DNA from: Pseudomonas sp. RIT-PI-q
Lineage (GTDB): Bacteria > Pseudomonadota > Gammaproteobacteria > Pseudomonadales > Pseudomonadaceae
DNA length: 64,000 nucleotides
NCBI RefSeq assembly: GCF_001297125.1
Contig: NZ_LHPC01000018.1
Coordinates: 19,970-83,969 of the forward strand
Reading direction: 5' to 3'
Below are positions 16,626-25,225 of this stretch, piece by piece. Position 1 is the stretch's first letter. Every line of letters starts with the position of its first letter. Made by a program: the position numbers and the translations under genes. The notes under the pieces are model-generated. The model ran no database searches. It was not told the DNA's origin and was given only the letters and a program-made list of their open reading frames with translations.

Positions 16626-17570
16626 ATGATCCACGACACTTTCTGGCTGACCGCGAGTGACCGCAGCCGCCTCTTCGTCAACCAGTGGCTGCCCGAGCCG
16701 CCTTTAAAAGCAGTGATCCTGTTGGCGCACGGTATGGCGGAACACAGTGGCCGCTACGCCCGTCTGGCGGAAAAACTCTGTGATCAGGATTATGGCGTCT
16801 ACGCGCCGGACTTGCGCGGACATGGCAAAACTGCCGAAAACGGGACACTGGGCCATTTCGCCGACGACGATGGCTGGTGCAAAGTGGTGGGCGACCTGGC
16901 GAGCCTCAACCAGCACATCGGTCAACAACATCCGGGCGTGCCGATTGTGCTGCTCGGCCACAGCATGGGCAGCTACATTGCCCAGGCGTATCTGCTGCAT
17001 CACAGCGCCAGCCTGCATGGCGCGGTGCTCAGCGGTTCGAACTTCCAGCCCGTGGCGCTTTATCGCGCGGCGCGGCAGATCGCTCGTCTGGAAAAACTGC
17101 GTCAGGGTCCCAAGGGATGTAGCGCGCTGATCGAATGGTTGTCGTTCGGCTCGTTCAACAAGCGATTCAAGCCTGCGCGCACGCGGTTCGACTGGCTCAG
17201 CCGCGATCCGGCGGAGGTCGACCTGTACGCCAATGACCCGCTCTGCGGCTTTCGCTGCACCAATCAACTGTGGATCGATTTGCTCGGTGGCTTGCAGCAA
17301 ATCAGCAAAGCGTCCAATCTCGCTCAGATCGATCCGGGCCTGCCGCTGCTGGTGATAGGTGGTGAATGTGATCCGGTGAGCGAAGGCAAACGTCTGAAAG
17401 ATCTGGCCCATGCGTTGCGCACGGCCGGCAGCCAGAACCTGCAACTGACTATTTACCCGCAGGCACGGCACGAACTGTTCAACGAGAGCAATCGCGATGA
17501 AGTGATCAATGACGTGTTGAACTGGATCGCCCAGGCGCTGAGCCACCGTCGGCCACCCCGATCGGAATAG
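16626..17570 (+). CDS. Alpha/beta hydrolase (monoacylglycerol lipase/lysophospholipase type)
   Basis: 314 residues from the ATG at 16626, with AAGGAA before it. Serine hydrolase_4 family: oxyanion region LLAHGMAEHSGRY, nucleophile elbow GHSMGSY (Ser ~117), catalytic Asp in GGECDPVS and His in ARHELFNE. It should hydrolyse lysophospholipids or monoglycerides and release fatty acids, which fits its position beside fadD2/fadD1. No signal peptide, so cytoplasmic. The MaoC hydratase gene follows 42 nt downstream, probably in one transcript. Confidence 0.88.
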   Translation: MIHDTFWLTASDRSRLFVNQWLPEPPLKAVILLAHGMAEHSGRYARLAEKLCDQDYGVYAPDLRGHGKTAENGTLGHFADDDGWCKVVGDLASLNQHIGQQHPGVPIVLLGHSMGSYIAQAYLLHHSASLHGAVLSGSNFQPVALYRAARQIARLEKLRQGPKGCSALIEWLSFGSFNKRFKPARTRFDWLSRDPAEVDLYANDPLCGFRCTNQLWIDLLGGLQQISKASNLAQIDPGLPLLVIGGECDPVSEGKRLKDLAHALRTAGSQNLQLTIYPQARHELFNESNRDEVINDVLNWIAQALSHRRPPRSE

Positions 17571-17612
17571 TTTTTTTGTGAATTTATTTATTCGTGACAG
17601 GAATTGAAACAG

Positions 17613-18083
17613 ATGACCCAGGTTACCAACACCCCTTACGAAGCCCTCGAAGTCGGCCAGACCGCCAGCTATAGCAAGACGATCGAAGAGCGCGACATTC
17701 AGTTGTTCGCCGCGATGTCCGGCGATCACAACCCGGTACACCTGGACGCAGAATTCGCCGCGGGCACCATGTTCAAGGAGCGCATCGCTCACGGCATGTT
17801 CAGCGGTGCGCTGATCAGTGCAGCAGTGGCCTGCGAGTTGCCTGGGCCGGGAACGATCTATATCGGTCAGCAGATGAGCTTTCAGAAGCCGGTGAAGATC
17901 GGCGACACCTTGACGGTACGCCTGGAGATTCTCGAGAAACTGCCGAAGTTTCGGGTGCGGATTGCCACGCGTGTGTTTAACCAGCGCGATGAGTTGGTGG
18001 TGGATGGCGAGGCGGAGATTCTGGCGCCGCGCAAGCAACAGACGGTGACGTTGCCGACATTGCCGGCCATTAGCATCGGCTGA
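17613..18083 (+). CDS. MaoC-family (R)-specific enoyl-CoA hydratase, PhaJ-like
   Basis: 156 residues from the ATG at 17613; a TTG at 17604 is in frame but unneeded. Single hot-dog domain with the hydratase-2 motif GDHNPVHLD, giving catalytic Asp38 and His43, and the ERIAHGMFSGAL segment that follows in PhaJ proteins. It should hydrate trans-2-enoyl-CoA to (R)-3-hydroxyacyl-CoA, linking beta-oxidation to polyhydroxyalkanoate monomers. Its position after the lysophospholipase and fadD genes matches PA3302 of P. aeruginosa, a phaJ-type gene. Chain-length preference unknown. Confidence 0.88.
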   Translation: MTQVTNTPYEALEVGQTASYSKTIEERDIQLFAAMSGDHNPVHLDAEFAAGTMFKERIAHGMFSGALISAAVACELPGPGTIYIGQQMSFQKPVKIGDTLTVRLEILEKLPKFRVRIATRVFNQRDELVVDGEAEILAPRKQQTVTLPTLPAISIG

Positions 18084-18097
18084 CCCACCGCTGATCC

Positions 18098-18174
18098 GTA
18101 GGAGCCGGCTTGCTGGCGAACCGGGCGACGCGGTGTGCCAGACATGCCGCCTTCGCTGGCAAGCCAGCTCCTAC
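18098..18174. repeat. REPIN (GGCTTGC/GCAAGCC with CTGGCGAA ends)
   Basis: Inverted arms 18098-18120 and 18152-18174, one mismatch (CCGGC against GCTGG). The right arm overlaps the end of the HlyD-family gene and supplies its TAG stop. Confidence 0.85.
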
Positions 18175-19031
18175 AGGGTCTCCTGCACCTGCACACTCGC
18201 CGTCATCCCCGAACTCAAATTCATCCCCTCCGGCACCTTGTCGAGCTTGATCCGCACCGGAATCCGCTGCGCCAACCTCACCCAGTTAAACGTCGGTTCC
18301 ACCTCCGCCAACAGCTGTCCATCCGGCGTGGTGTTGCGGTCGGTGATCCCGCGGCTGATGCTTTCGACATGCCCCTGCAACGCCTCGCCGGCGCTCATCA
18401 ACCAGACCTTGACCGGGTCGCCGACGCGAATCCGGGGCAGTTTGGTTTCTTCGAAATAGGCCTGCACATAGAACGTAGAATCGTCGATCAACGCCATCAC
18501 CGATTGCCCGGCATTCACGTAATTGCCTTCGGCCAGACGCAGGTTGGTGATGTGGCCATTGCGCGGCGCATGCACCTGGCTGCGGGCCAGGTTGAGCTCC
18601 GCGACCTTGGCTTCGGCCTGGGCTTCGCGCAATTCGCCACGGGCGATGCCGGCGTTGATCTGCGCGTTTTCCCGCAGCTCGGCGCTGATCGCCTGTGGCC
18701 CGAGACTGGCGCGGCGACTGGCTTCGCGTTCGCGCAAATTGAGCTGTTGCTGGCGCGTCTCGACCACTGCTTTCGCCTTCTCCAAAGCAGCTTCAAAGCG
18801 ATCGCGGTCGATGCTCAGCAACAGATCGCCGGCCTTGACCTGCTGGTTGTCAAAGGCCTTGAGTTCACGCACCCAACCCGACACGTCCGGGGCGATGACC
18901 ACCACATCGGCGCGGATCCGCGCGTCACGGGTCCAGGGCGTCAACATGTAGTATTGCCACAAATGGAAACCGGCAAAAATCGCCACCGCCACCAGGCACA
19001 GGGTTACCGCGACACGTACGGGTGTACGCAT
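18171..19031 (-). CDS. HlyD-family periplasmic adaptor (AaeA-like)
   Basis: 286 residues from the ATG at 19031, 7 nt after AAGGAG. One N-terminal membrane anchor (residues ~4-24), then the biotinyl-lipoyl-like domain (VVIAPDVSGWV), an alpha-hairpin coiled coil (~75-145, Glu/Arg/Ala-rich), and a beta-barrel (AYFEETKLPRIRVGDPVKV). It is the membrane-fusion subunit for the FUSC transporter encoded just upstream, bridging the periplasm. The stop codon TAG at 18171-18173 lies within a REPIN arm. Substrate probably aromatic acids by analogy with AaeAB; this is inference. Confidence 0.88.
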   Translation of the reverse strand: MRTPVRVAVTLCLVAVAIFAGFHLWQYYMLTPWTRDARIRADVVVIAPDVSGWVRELKAFDNQQVKAGDLLLSIDRDRFEAALEKAKAVVETRQQQLNLREREASRRASLGPQAISAELRENAQINAGIARGELREAQAEAKVAELNLARSQVHAPRNGHITNLRLAEGNYVNAGQSVMALIDDSTFYVQAYFEETKLPRIRVGDPVKVWLMSAGEALQGHVESISRGITDRNTTPDGQLLAEVEPTFNWVRLAQRIPVRIKLDKVPEGMNLSSGMTASVQVQETL

Positions 19032-19042
19032 GTTCAACTCCT

Positions 19043-19249
19043 TTATAAAGGTCCGAGGACGACAGTGATCACAGTCAATACACAGACGTACAAGGCGCAA
19101 TCAAATAACGCTTCGTGCCAGATCCAGCGACCGGCCGGCGTCAGGCGCAGCAGCAGGCGCAAGGCACCGGTCACCAGCAGCGCCAGCAACACATAAATCA
19201 AAAACGGACTGAGCAGCACGCCACCCACCGACCACTCACGCAAGCCCAT
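19043..19249 (-). CDS. DUF1656 small membrane protein (AaeX-like)
   Basis: 68 residues from the ATG at 19249 with GGAGGAA upstream. Two hydrophobic helices (VLLSPFLIYVLLALLVTGAL in part; ALYVCVLTVITVVLGPL) with the RLLLRLTPAGRW loop, the standard DUF1656 layout. It overlaps the end of the FUSC gene by 14 nt and precedes the adaptor gene by 11 nt, forming the three-gene efflux unit. Role in the complex is unknown. Confidence 0.85.
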   Translation of the reverse strand: MGLREWSVGGVLLSPFLIYVLLALLVTGALRLLLRLTPAGRWIWHEALFDCALYVCVLTVITVVLGPL

Positions 19250-21224
19250 GGCTTTCCTCCTGCTGACGGCACCAGGCACGCCAACTGTTTTGCAATTGCA
19301 GCACCGCGCCCTGGGCCAGTTTCACCGCGTCGCTGGGGGGCAGCGCGTACAAGGTCTTGAGAAATTCTTCGCTCGGTTGCGCCAACGCCTCGGCGTTGCT
19401 AGCGGTCGGACCTTGCTCCAGGACTTTTTCCAGTTGGTCCAGATAGCGTCGTTGCTGCGCGCTGACCGGTGCCTGCGCCACCGCGAGGCTCAAGCGCAGA
19501 TGCAGCAGTTCGTCGCCAATATCGAGGCCGAGCAAGCCGTCGTCCCAACGGCTGCGCGCCGGCTCCGGCAGTTCCGGATAGTGCCGCGCCAATTGCAGCA
19601 AGCGGTCGGCCATGCGCCCGCCAAACCAGCTTTCGGCACCGCGCAGATTGCGCCGGGTCAGGCGCAGCAGATCGTGGAGCGTCGCCGCCAACAATCGTCG
19701 GCCATGCCACGTCGGGTTGCGCAGGATCAGCAAGTGAAACGCCAACACGGCAGCGCCGACGCCCACCACCATGGCTTGGGCGCTGTTGAAGAACGTCGCG
19801 ACATCGAATTTCATCGTGTTGAGCGGCGCGACCAACACAATGAAGTGCAGACAGAACGAAGTGGCCGTGGCGCCGATCTGTGGCTTGGCCATGCCCAGCG
19901 CCCCGAGGAACAACGGCACGCCCATGCCCATGCACAGCAAGGCAAAACCGCTCCATTGCGGCAGCAGAATCTGCCCGACGATAAACGCCGCCGGCACCGC
20001 CAGGAAAATCCCGCGCATAAAACTCATGCCAATTTGTGCACCGTTCTCGCGGCTGGCAAACAGGCTGCAGACCACGCACGTCAACACCAGCGCACCCGAT
20101 GCGGCAGGCCATGCCGTCGCCAACCAGAAGCACGAGACCACCAGAAAGGCCAACGCACTGCGCGCACCGAACACCAGCGCCAATGACAGGTCGCGATGAG
20201 GTGTCAGGGTGCGCGGCGGGTCAACCGTTTCCTTACCCTCCTCGACCGCTTTCAACGCCGCGTTCGCCGCCATGGCGGTATCCATCAGCAAGGTAAAACG
20301 GACCAGGCAATAACTCTGCGCGGAGCTGATCTGCGGATCGTGCGAGGCGTCGAGCAATCGTGGCCGTAACGCTTGCAGGGTCGACGTATCGGCGCTGACC
20401 AGCGCTTCCTGAACCTCGATCATCCAGTGCAGCATTTGCTTGGACTCCTGGGGTTCCAACTGCTTCCACTGACGGCGCACCGAACGGGCGATGCGCAGCA
20501 GCATCAACAGTTTCTGGCTCAAGCCGCTGATCGCACGCGCACGTTGTCGACCGAGGCCGCCTTCGAACCAGGCATGCTCGCGCTGGGCATCCACCGCGAC
20601 AATTCTGCCGAGAATCTCCAACAGACCTCTGCGCGCCTGACCATCGCCGGCCAAGGTTGCGCGCGCAGCATTCATCCCGCTTTGCCAGGCGGCTCGCGCC
20701 TGATCCGCCAGTTGCCGTTCGACGCGCATCGGCCACAGCAGCGCACTGGCGGCGGTGGCACAGAGAATGCCCAGGCAGATTTCCGTACAACGCGCCACGG
20801 CTTGATCGAACACCGTCAATGGATGGCTGATCGCCGGCAATGCGATGATCGCCACCGTGTAACCGGCCAGCACGAATGAATAGGACCAGGCGCTGCGCAG
20901 CAAGGTCGAACTCGCCGTACACAGCCCGAGCCACAACGCCAGGGCCAACAGGAACAGCCAGGGCGTCTGGGCGAACAAGCCCATGAACACCACCGACATG
21001 ATCGTCCCGATCAACGTCCCCAACAGCCGCGCCAAACCCTTTTGCACCACCATCCCGGACAAGGGCTGGGCGACGATGAATGCGGTCATCAAGGCCCAAG
21101 CCGGTTGCTCCAGGCCCCAGCGCAACGCCAGCCACAGCGCCAGGCCTCCGCCGATCAAGGTCTTGATCGCGAACTGCAAGGCGCGGCGGTCAGGCGCGAA
21201 TAAAGCCTGCAAAGTGATTGGCAC
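19236..21224 (-). CDS. FUSC-family inner-membrane transporter (AaeB-like)
   Basis: 662 residues with two blocks of about five to six membrane helices: ~15-165 and ~350-500, each followed by a helical cytoplasmic domain, the duplicated FUSC architecture. It begins at a GTG (21224). With DUF1656 and HlyD partners it forms an efflux pump; family members export p-hydroxybenzoate, fusaric acid or other aromatic acids. It is the first gene of the unit and no dedicated LysR regulator is next to it, unlike aaeR in enterics. Confidence 0.88.
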   Translation of the reverse strand: MPITLQALFAPDRRALQFAIKTLIGGGLALWLALRWGLEQPAWALMTAFIVAQPLSGMVVQKGLARLLGTLIGTIMSVVFMGLFAQTPWLFLLALALWLGLCTASSTLLRSAWSYSFVLAGYTVAIIALPAISHPLTVFDQAVARCTEICLGILCATAASALLWPMRVERQLADQARAAWQSGMNAARATLAGDGQARRGLLEILGRIVAVDAQREHAWFEGGLGRQRARAISGLSQKLLMLLRIARSVRRQWKQLEPQESKQMLHWMIEVQEALVSADTSTLQALRPRLLDASHDPQISSAQSYCLVRFTLLMDTAMAANAALKAVEEGKETVDPPRTLTPHRDLSLALVFGARSALAFLVVSCFWLATAWPAASGALVLTCVVCSLFASRENGAQIGMSFMRGIFLAVPAAFIVGQILLPQWSGFALLCMGMGVPLFLGALGMAKPQIGATATSFCLHFIVLVAPLNTMKFDVATFFNSAQAMVVGVGAAVLAFHLLILRNPTWHGRRLLAATLHDLLRLTRRNLRGAESWFGGRMADRLLQLARHYPELPEPARSRWDDGLLGLDIGDELLHLRLSLAVAQAPVSAQQRRYLDQLEKVLEQGPTASNAEALAQPSEEFLKTLYALPPSDAVKLAQGAVLQLQNSWRAWCRQQEESHGLA

Positions 21225-21336
21225 GTCGAGGACTCTTGGGAAGACGATTTAACGATAGACGGCTTCGGTTGATTCACTTGAAAAACAAATTATTAGCTAG
21301 CTATCTATAACCCGTCCAGCGCTAATTCCCAGGCAC

Positions 21337-21365
21337 AAAAAAACGCCAGACTGGCTGGCGTTTTT
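21337..21365 (-). terminator. Intrinsic terminator after the PA2169-family gene
   Basis: ACGCCAG/CTGGCGT stem with an ACTGG loop and A/T runs on both sides; downstream of the gene ending at 21382. The T-run on each strand means it could also act in the other direction. Confidence 0.88.
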
Positions 21366-21381
21366 GACAGGCTTTAAGCAC

Positions 21382-21849
21382 TTACGAGCGTGCGCGAGCC
21401 TGGTTACGCAGAGCTTTCACCTGGTCGTGGTTGCGTTGTACGCCGTGGTACTGACGTTCAACCAGGTCACGAATACCCACCAGGTTGTGCTTGTTGATTT
21501 TTTCGATGGCTTCCTTGTATGCCTTCAACGCATGGTCCTCACCGCGTTCGGCTTCGTTCAGCACAGCCTCTTCGTCCTTGCCGGTGAACATCGCTTTCAC
21601 GTCGACCCAACGACGGTGCAAGTCACCGCTGACGCTGGTGGAAGTTTCCGGATCGCCGCCCAACGAACGTACCGTGCTCTGCAGTTCCGCAGCCGCAGTG
21701 GCGCAGTCAGCCGAGCGTTGCACGAACAGGGTTTTGAGTTCAGGGTGTTTGATGTCTTCAGCGCAAGTCTTGAACCCTTCCTGACCGTCTTTGCTGGTTT
21801 CAATCAGGTCGTTGAGTACAGAGATGGCTTCTTTATTCATGTCGGTCAT
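21382..21849 (-). CDS. PA2169-family four-helix-bundle protein (DUF2383)
   Basis: 155 residues from the ATG at 21849 with GAGGAA before it. Helical ferritin-like layout: NDLIETSKDGQEGFKTCAED (helix 1), RSADCATAAAELQS (helix 2), LNEAERGEDHALKAYKEAI (helix 3), with regularly placed Glu/His/Asp (GEDHALK). Members are small stress-associated proteins of unknown activity; some carry metal-binding positions. Single gene with its own terminator. Confidence 0.85.
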   Translation of the reverse strand: MTDMNKEAISVLNDLIETSKDGQEGFKTCAEDIKHPELKTLFVQRSADCATAAAELQSTVRSLGGDPETSTSVSGDLHRRWVDVKAMFTGKDEEAVLNEAERGEDHALKAYKEAIEKINKHNLVGIRDLVERQYHGVQRNHDQVKALRNQARARS

Positions 21850-22052
21850 TTTCAATTCCTCGCGGGTTGATGAAAGATGCATTAGGTATTGCACCCTGCA
21901 TGCCAGCTTTGAATTGACAATTTAATCGTTATATTTCAACAGGTTATATTTTAATGCGAAATCTGTATCCGCTTTTTTTGCATGATCTGTCATTTGGCCT
22001 GCATGCAGAATGCCTGTATTTTCCAGACTGTTTGAATCAAGACGACTGATTG

Positions 22053-22289
22053 ATGAACCCTGAAAAGCTCGAACTGCTGATTACCCGTGAAATGCCCTTC
22101 GGCAAATACAAGGGCCGAATCATTGCCGACCTGCCCGGCCAATACCTGAACTGGTTCGCCCGGGAAGGTTTCCCCCATGGTGAACTCGGTGGCCTGCTGG
22201 CCCTGATGCAGGAAATCGATCACAACGGCCTGTCGGAGTTGCTCGAACCGCTGCGCGCCAAACACGGCAAACCTGCCCCTCGCCACTGA
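22053..22289 (+). CDS. DUF3820-family small protein
   Basis: 78 residues from the ATG at 22053. The MPFGKYKGRIIADLPGQYLNWF motif (in part) is diagnostic: this PFGKYKG loop also occurs in exonuclease-associated and stand-alone DUF3820 proteins, suggesting nucleic-acid contact. Function unknown. It is followed 17 nt later by the PLP enzyme gene and may be co-transcribed with it. Confidence 0.85.
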   Translation: MNPEKLELLITREMPFGKYKGRIIADLPGQYLNWFAREGFPHGELGGLLALMQEIDHNGLSELLEPLRAKHGKPAPRH

Positions 22290-22306
22290 TCCTGACTGAG
22301 TAATCC

Positions 22307-23488
22307 ATGCCCGATAACACTCGCCGCGCCCGTGATGAAGCCTTTTGGCTGACCTTTGCCGATCGTTATGCTGTTGAACCCGGCCCGGTGAACCTGGAAA
22401 ACGGTTACTTCGGGCGCATGTCCCGAACGGTGGTCGAGGAGTATCAGCGCAACATCGAACTCATCAATCGCAGCAACTCGGTGCATGTGCGTCAGCAATT
22501 CGAGGTGGTTGAAAGCCTGGAGATTCGCGCGCAGCTCGCCGAGCTGATGGGCGTACCCGCCGGCAGCGTCGCCCTGACTCGCAACGCTTCGGACGGTTTG
22601 CAATCACTGATCCGCAACTACAACCGCCTGCAGCCGGGTGACCAGGTGCTGATCTGCGACCTGGAATACGACACCGTCAAAGGCGCCATGCGCTGGCTGG
22701 CGCGCCATCGTGGCGTCGAAGTGATCGAGATCGAACACGCGCACCCCGCCACGTTCGACAGCTTGCTGGCCAGCTACCGTGAAGCCTTCGTGCGTTATCC
22801 GCGACTCAAACTGATGGCCCTAACCCACGTCACTCATCGCACCGGGTTGGTGATGCCGGTGCAGGCGATTGCCGCGATCGCCAAAGAGCATGGCGTCGAC
22901 GTGATCCTCGACGGCGCCCACGCGCTTGGCCAACTGGAGTTCAATCTCGACAAACTGGGCATCGCCTTTGCCGGGTACAACCTGCATAAGTGGATCGGTG
23001 CGCCGCTGACGCTGGGCTTCATGTACATCGCCCCGGAACGCCTGGCCGACATCGACCCGGACATGGGCGAGATGCATTTTGCGCATTACGATATTCGCGC
23101 CCGCACGCCCTATAGCACGCCGAACATCCCGGCGCTGCTGACCCTGCCGCTGGTGTTCGAGGAGCACCGCGCAATGGGTGGTTCTGCCGCCAAGGGCGCA
23201 CGGCTCAATTACCTGCGTAACCTGTGGGTGCGCGCAGTGCGCGAGCTGCCAGGCATCGAAGTCATGACCCCGGATGACCCGCGACTGTATTGCGGTATCA
23301 CCTCGATGCGCTTCACCCGGTATGCCGATCAACAGGCAATGGCCGAGCGGCTACTCAACGACTACAACCTGTTCACCGTGGTGCGCAGTGGTGCGGCGTG
23401 TGGTCCGTGCATCCGCATCACGCCCGGGCTCACCACCACCGCAGCCGACATGCGCTTGCTGGCCAAGGCACTGACCGAACTGCGCTGA
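22307..23488 (+). CDS. Class-V aminotransferase-fold PLP enzyme (isopenicillin-N-epimerase-like)
   Basis: 393 residues. Fold-type I PLP enzyme of the class-V branch: NASDGLQSLI cofactor-phosphate region near 90, DVILDGAHALGQLEF with the PLP-binding Asp near 200, and the Schiff-base lysine in NLHKWIGAP near 229. The family includes cysteine desulfurases, but no Cys-loop for persulfide is evident, so an epimerase/lyase/transaminase on an amino acid is more likely. Convergent with the dioxygenase gene with only 2 nt between the stops. Confidence 0.85.
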   Translation: MPDNTRRARDEAFWLTFADRYAVEPGPVNLENGYFGRMSRTVVEEYQRNIELINRSNSVHVRQQFEVVESLEIRAQLAELMGVPAGSVALTRNASDGLQSLIRNYNRLQPGDQVLICDLEYDTVKGAMRWLARHRGVEVIEIEHAHPATFDSLLASYREAFVRYPRLKLMALTHVTHRTGLVMPVQAIAAIAKEHGVDVILDGAHALGQLEFNLDKLGIAFAGYNLHKWIGAPLTLGFMYIAPERLADIDPDMGEMHFAHYDIRARTPYSTPNIPALLTLPLVFEEHRAMGGSAAKGARLNYLRNLWVRAVRELPGIEVMTPDDPRLYCGITSMRFTRYADQQAMAERLLNDYNLFTVVRSGAACGPCIRITPGLTTTAADMRLLAKALTELR

Positions 23489-23490
23489 CG

Positions 23491-24216
23491 TCACACGGTG
23501 TATTTGTCGAAATCTTCGGGTTTGATCTGTGTCGACACCGCAAACGTGTCGACACCGATGGTGGTATGGCCGAAAAAGCCGTCTTCATTCGAGTCGCGCC
23601 CGAGGGTGTGAACATTCAGGATCGAGGCTTCGCCGCCCATGGTTTCATAGAAATAATCCTCTTCGTTGGTCAGCGCCGAGACGGCTCGACCGCGATACTC
23701 CCGGGCATTAAGCACCGCGCGCGAGGCGACGCCGGGGAAGTACAGTTGACCAACCCAGGCAACGTGTCGCTCTTGCAGATAGTTGTTACCGCCCGTGATG
23801 CGCACCGCGACGTGGATGTGCAGCGCGCGGCCGGCATAGAACCCCGGATAGATCGTGGTGAAACGCACGATGCCTTTCTTGTCGGTGAACTGCCCTCCGC
23901 GCAGGTAGGTGTCGTCGTCGGTGCGCGGGATCGAGCCGATGTCACCGACATCGGCTTCCTTGTCCGGATTGACGTTGCTCCAGCCTGAATACGCCCCGCG
24001 CGCGTTGCAATGCCAGATATCCACCAGCGCATCTGTCACCGGATGGCCGGTCATGGCGTCGACAATCGCCAGCCGCAACACCAAGGGAATACCCTCGGCG
24101 CCTTCGCTGATGTTTCGCCTGATCAGTTTGGGGTTTCGGAAATACGGGCCGGCGATTTGTTCCGGGGAAAGCTGATAAACCGCTGGTGTGGGTGCAACCG
24201 AGGTGATGTCGTCCAT
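23491..24216 (-). CDS. Intradiol ring-cleavage dioxygenase (protocatechuate 3,4-dioxygenase-like)
   Basis: 241 residues from the ATG at 24216; the frame to 24360 lies partly in a large repeat and is rejected. Fe(III)-dependent catechol-type dioxygenase domain: DIWHCNARGAYSG carries the first Tyr ligand, and TIYPGFYAGRALHIHV carries the second Tyr and two His ligands. The N-terminus is an open PYFRNPKLIRRNI segment (AGPYF), as in PcaG/PcaH-like enzymes. No catechol pathway genes adjoin it, so the true substrate is unknown; such orphan members often act on hydroxyquinols or plant phenolics. Confidence 0.85.
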   Translation of the reverse strand: MDDITSVAPTPAVYQLSPEQIAGPYFRNPKLIRRNISEGAEGIPLVLRLAIVDAMTGHPVTDALVDIWHCNARGAYSGWSNVNPDKEADVGDIGSIPRTDDDTYLRGGQFTDKKGIVRFTTIYPGFYAGRALHIHVAVRITGGNNYLQERHVAWVGQLYFPGVASRAVLNAREYRGRAVSALTNEEDYFYETMGGEASILNVHTLGRDSNEDGFFGHTTIGVDTFAVSTQIKPEDFDKYTV

Positions 24217-24300
24217 GACGTTCTCTCTTCCATAAGATGAACGCAGGCTAGCACTGGCCGAACATCGAGAGGCGGTAACTATGTATCGCATGATGTCGAC
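24217..24300. other. Upstream region of the dioxygenase gene
   Basis: Short region probably holding the dioxygenase promoter. No distinct operator recognised. The remaining stretch to eda (24301-24542) holds a large palindrome and the eda terminator. Confidence 0.4.
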
Positions 24301-24437
24301 TTTGTAGCAGCTGGCGAAGCCTGCGTTCGGCTGCGCAGCAGTCGTAAATCCAGATTGCACGGTTTGCCTGACACACCGCGTGTTCTGATGTTACGACTGC
24401 TGCGCAGCCGAACGCAGGCTTCGCCAGCTGCTACAAA
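24301..24437. repeat. Large perfect inverted repeat (47-bp arms), distinct family
   Basis: Arms 24301-24347 and 24391-24437 are exactly complementary over 47 bp with a 43-nt spacer. The arm contains GCTGGCGAAGCCTGCG and CTGCGCAGCAGTCG, and begins TTTGTAGCAGC instead of GTAGGAGC, so it is a different family from the other REPINs here. It occurs once in the window. Confidence 0.92.
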
Positions 24438-24468
24438 GGATGTGTCGGCAGCGGTTTTTTTTACGGGC

Positions 24469-24501
24469 AAAAAAAAACGGTGCACCGACCAAGCGCACCG
24501 T
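24469..24501 (-). terminator. Intrinsic terminator of the zwf-pgl-eda operon
   Basis: On the minus strand ACGGTGC pairs with GCACCGT around an 11-nt loop and is followed by a run of nine T. It is about 40 nt past the eda stop. Confidence 0.88.
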
Positions 24502-24542
24502 AAAGCCGTAGAACACACAACGAAGTGTTTGGTAAAAGCCGA

Positions 24543-25208
24543 TCAGTCCAGCAGCGCCAATGCTTCGGCGGTGCATTCCTGGATGCGGGCCCAGTCGCCG
24601 TTCTTGATCCACTCCGGATCAAGCATCCAGCTACCGCCCACGCACATCACGTTTTTCAACGCCATGTAGCTCTTGATATTGGCCGGGCTGACGCCGCCAG
24701 TCGGGCAGAATTTCACTTCGCCGAATGGACCGCCCAGGGCTTTGATGGCCGCGACGCCACCGCTGACTTCCGCCGGGAACAGCTTGAAGCGGCGATAACC
24801 CAGGCCGTAGCCTTCCATGATGCCCGAGGCGTTGCTGATGCCTGGCAACAGCGGAATCGGGCTGTCGACGCTGGCTTCGAGCAGATCACGGGTGATGCCC
24901 GGCGTGACGATGAACTGCGAGCCCGCCGCTTCAGCGGCGGCCAGCATGTTGCGATCGAGCACGGTGCCGGCGCCGGTCACCAGTTCTGGACGCTGCTCAC
25001 GCAGAATCTGAATGGCCTTGAGGCCGAACTGCGAACGCAGGGTCACTTCCAGGGCGGTCAGGCCACCGGCCGCGAGGGCATCGGCCAGCGGCAGGACGTC
25101 CTGTTCGCGAGCGATGGTGATCACCGGCAGAATCCGCGCCTTGGCGCAGAGGCTGTCGATCAGGGCAACTTTATCCGCCATGGATACGGTCGGGGATGTG
25201 TTTGTCAT
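24543..25208 (-). CDS. eda: KDPG/KHG aldolase (Entner-Doudoroff aldolase)
   Basis: 221 residues from the ATG at 25208 (AAGGAA upstream; an in-frame ATG earlier, in the pgl intergenic gap, is less likely). Cleaves 2-keto-3-deoxy-6-phosphogluconate to pyruvate and glyceraldehyde-3-phosphate. Class I aldolase residues are in place: Glu54 in ALEVTLR and the Schiff-base Lys142 in RRFKLFPAE. Third gene of zwf-pgl-eda, the last before a strong terminator. Regulation is expected through HexR acting at the zwf promoter. Confidence 0.95.
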   Translation of the reverse strand: MTNTSPTVSMADKVALIDSLCAKARILPVITIAREQDVLPLADALAAGGLTALEVTLRSQFGLKAIQILREQRPELVTGAGTVLDRNMLAAAEAAGSQFIVTPGITRDLLEASVDSPIPLLPGISNASGIMEGYGLGYRRFKLFPAEVSGGVAAIKALGGPFGEVKFCPTGGVSPANIKSYMALKNVMCVGGSWMLDPEWIKNGDWARIQECTAEALALLD

Positions 25209-25225
25209 AGCGGCTGTTCCTTGGC

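Noticed and set aside
24217..24360. N-terminal extension of the intradiol dioxygenase
   Set aside because: It runs into the 47-bp palindrome; the ATG at 24216 begins the family-typical N-terminus.
24355..24669. Small ORFs on both strands within the large palindrome
   Set aside because: The same peptide string appears on both strands because of the inverted repeat; no coding signal.
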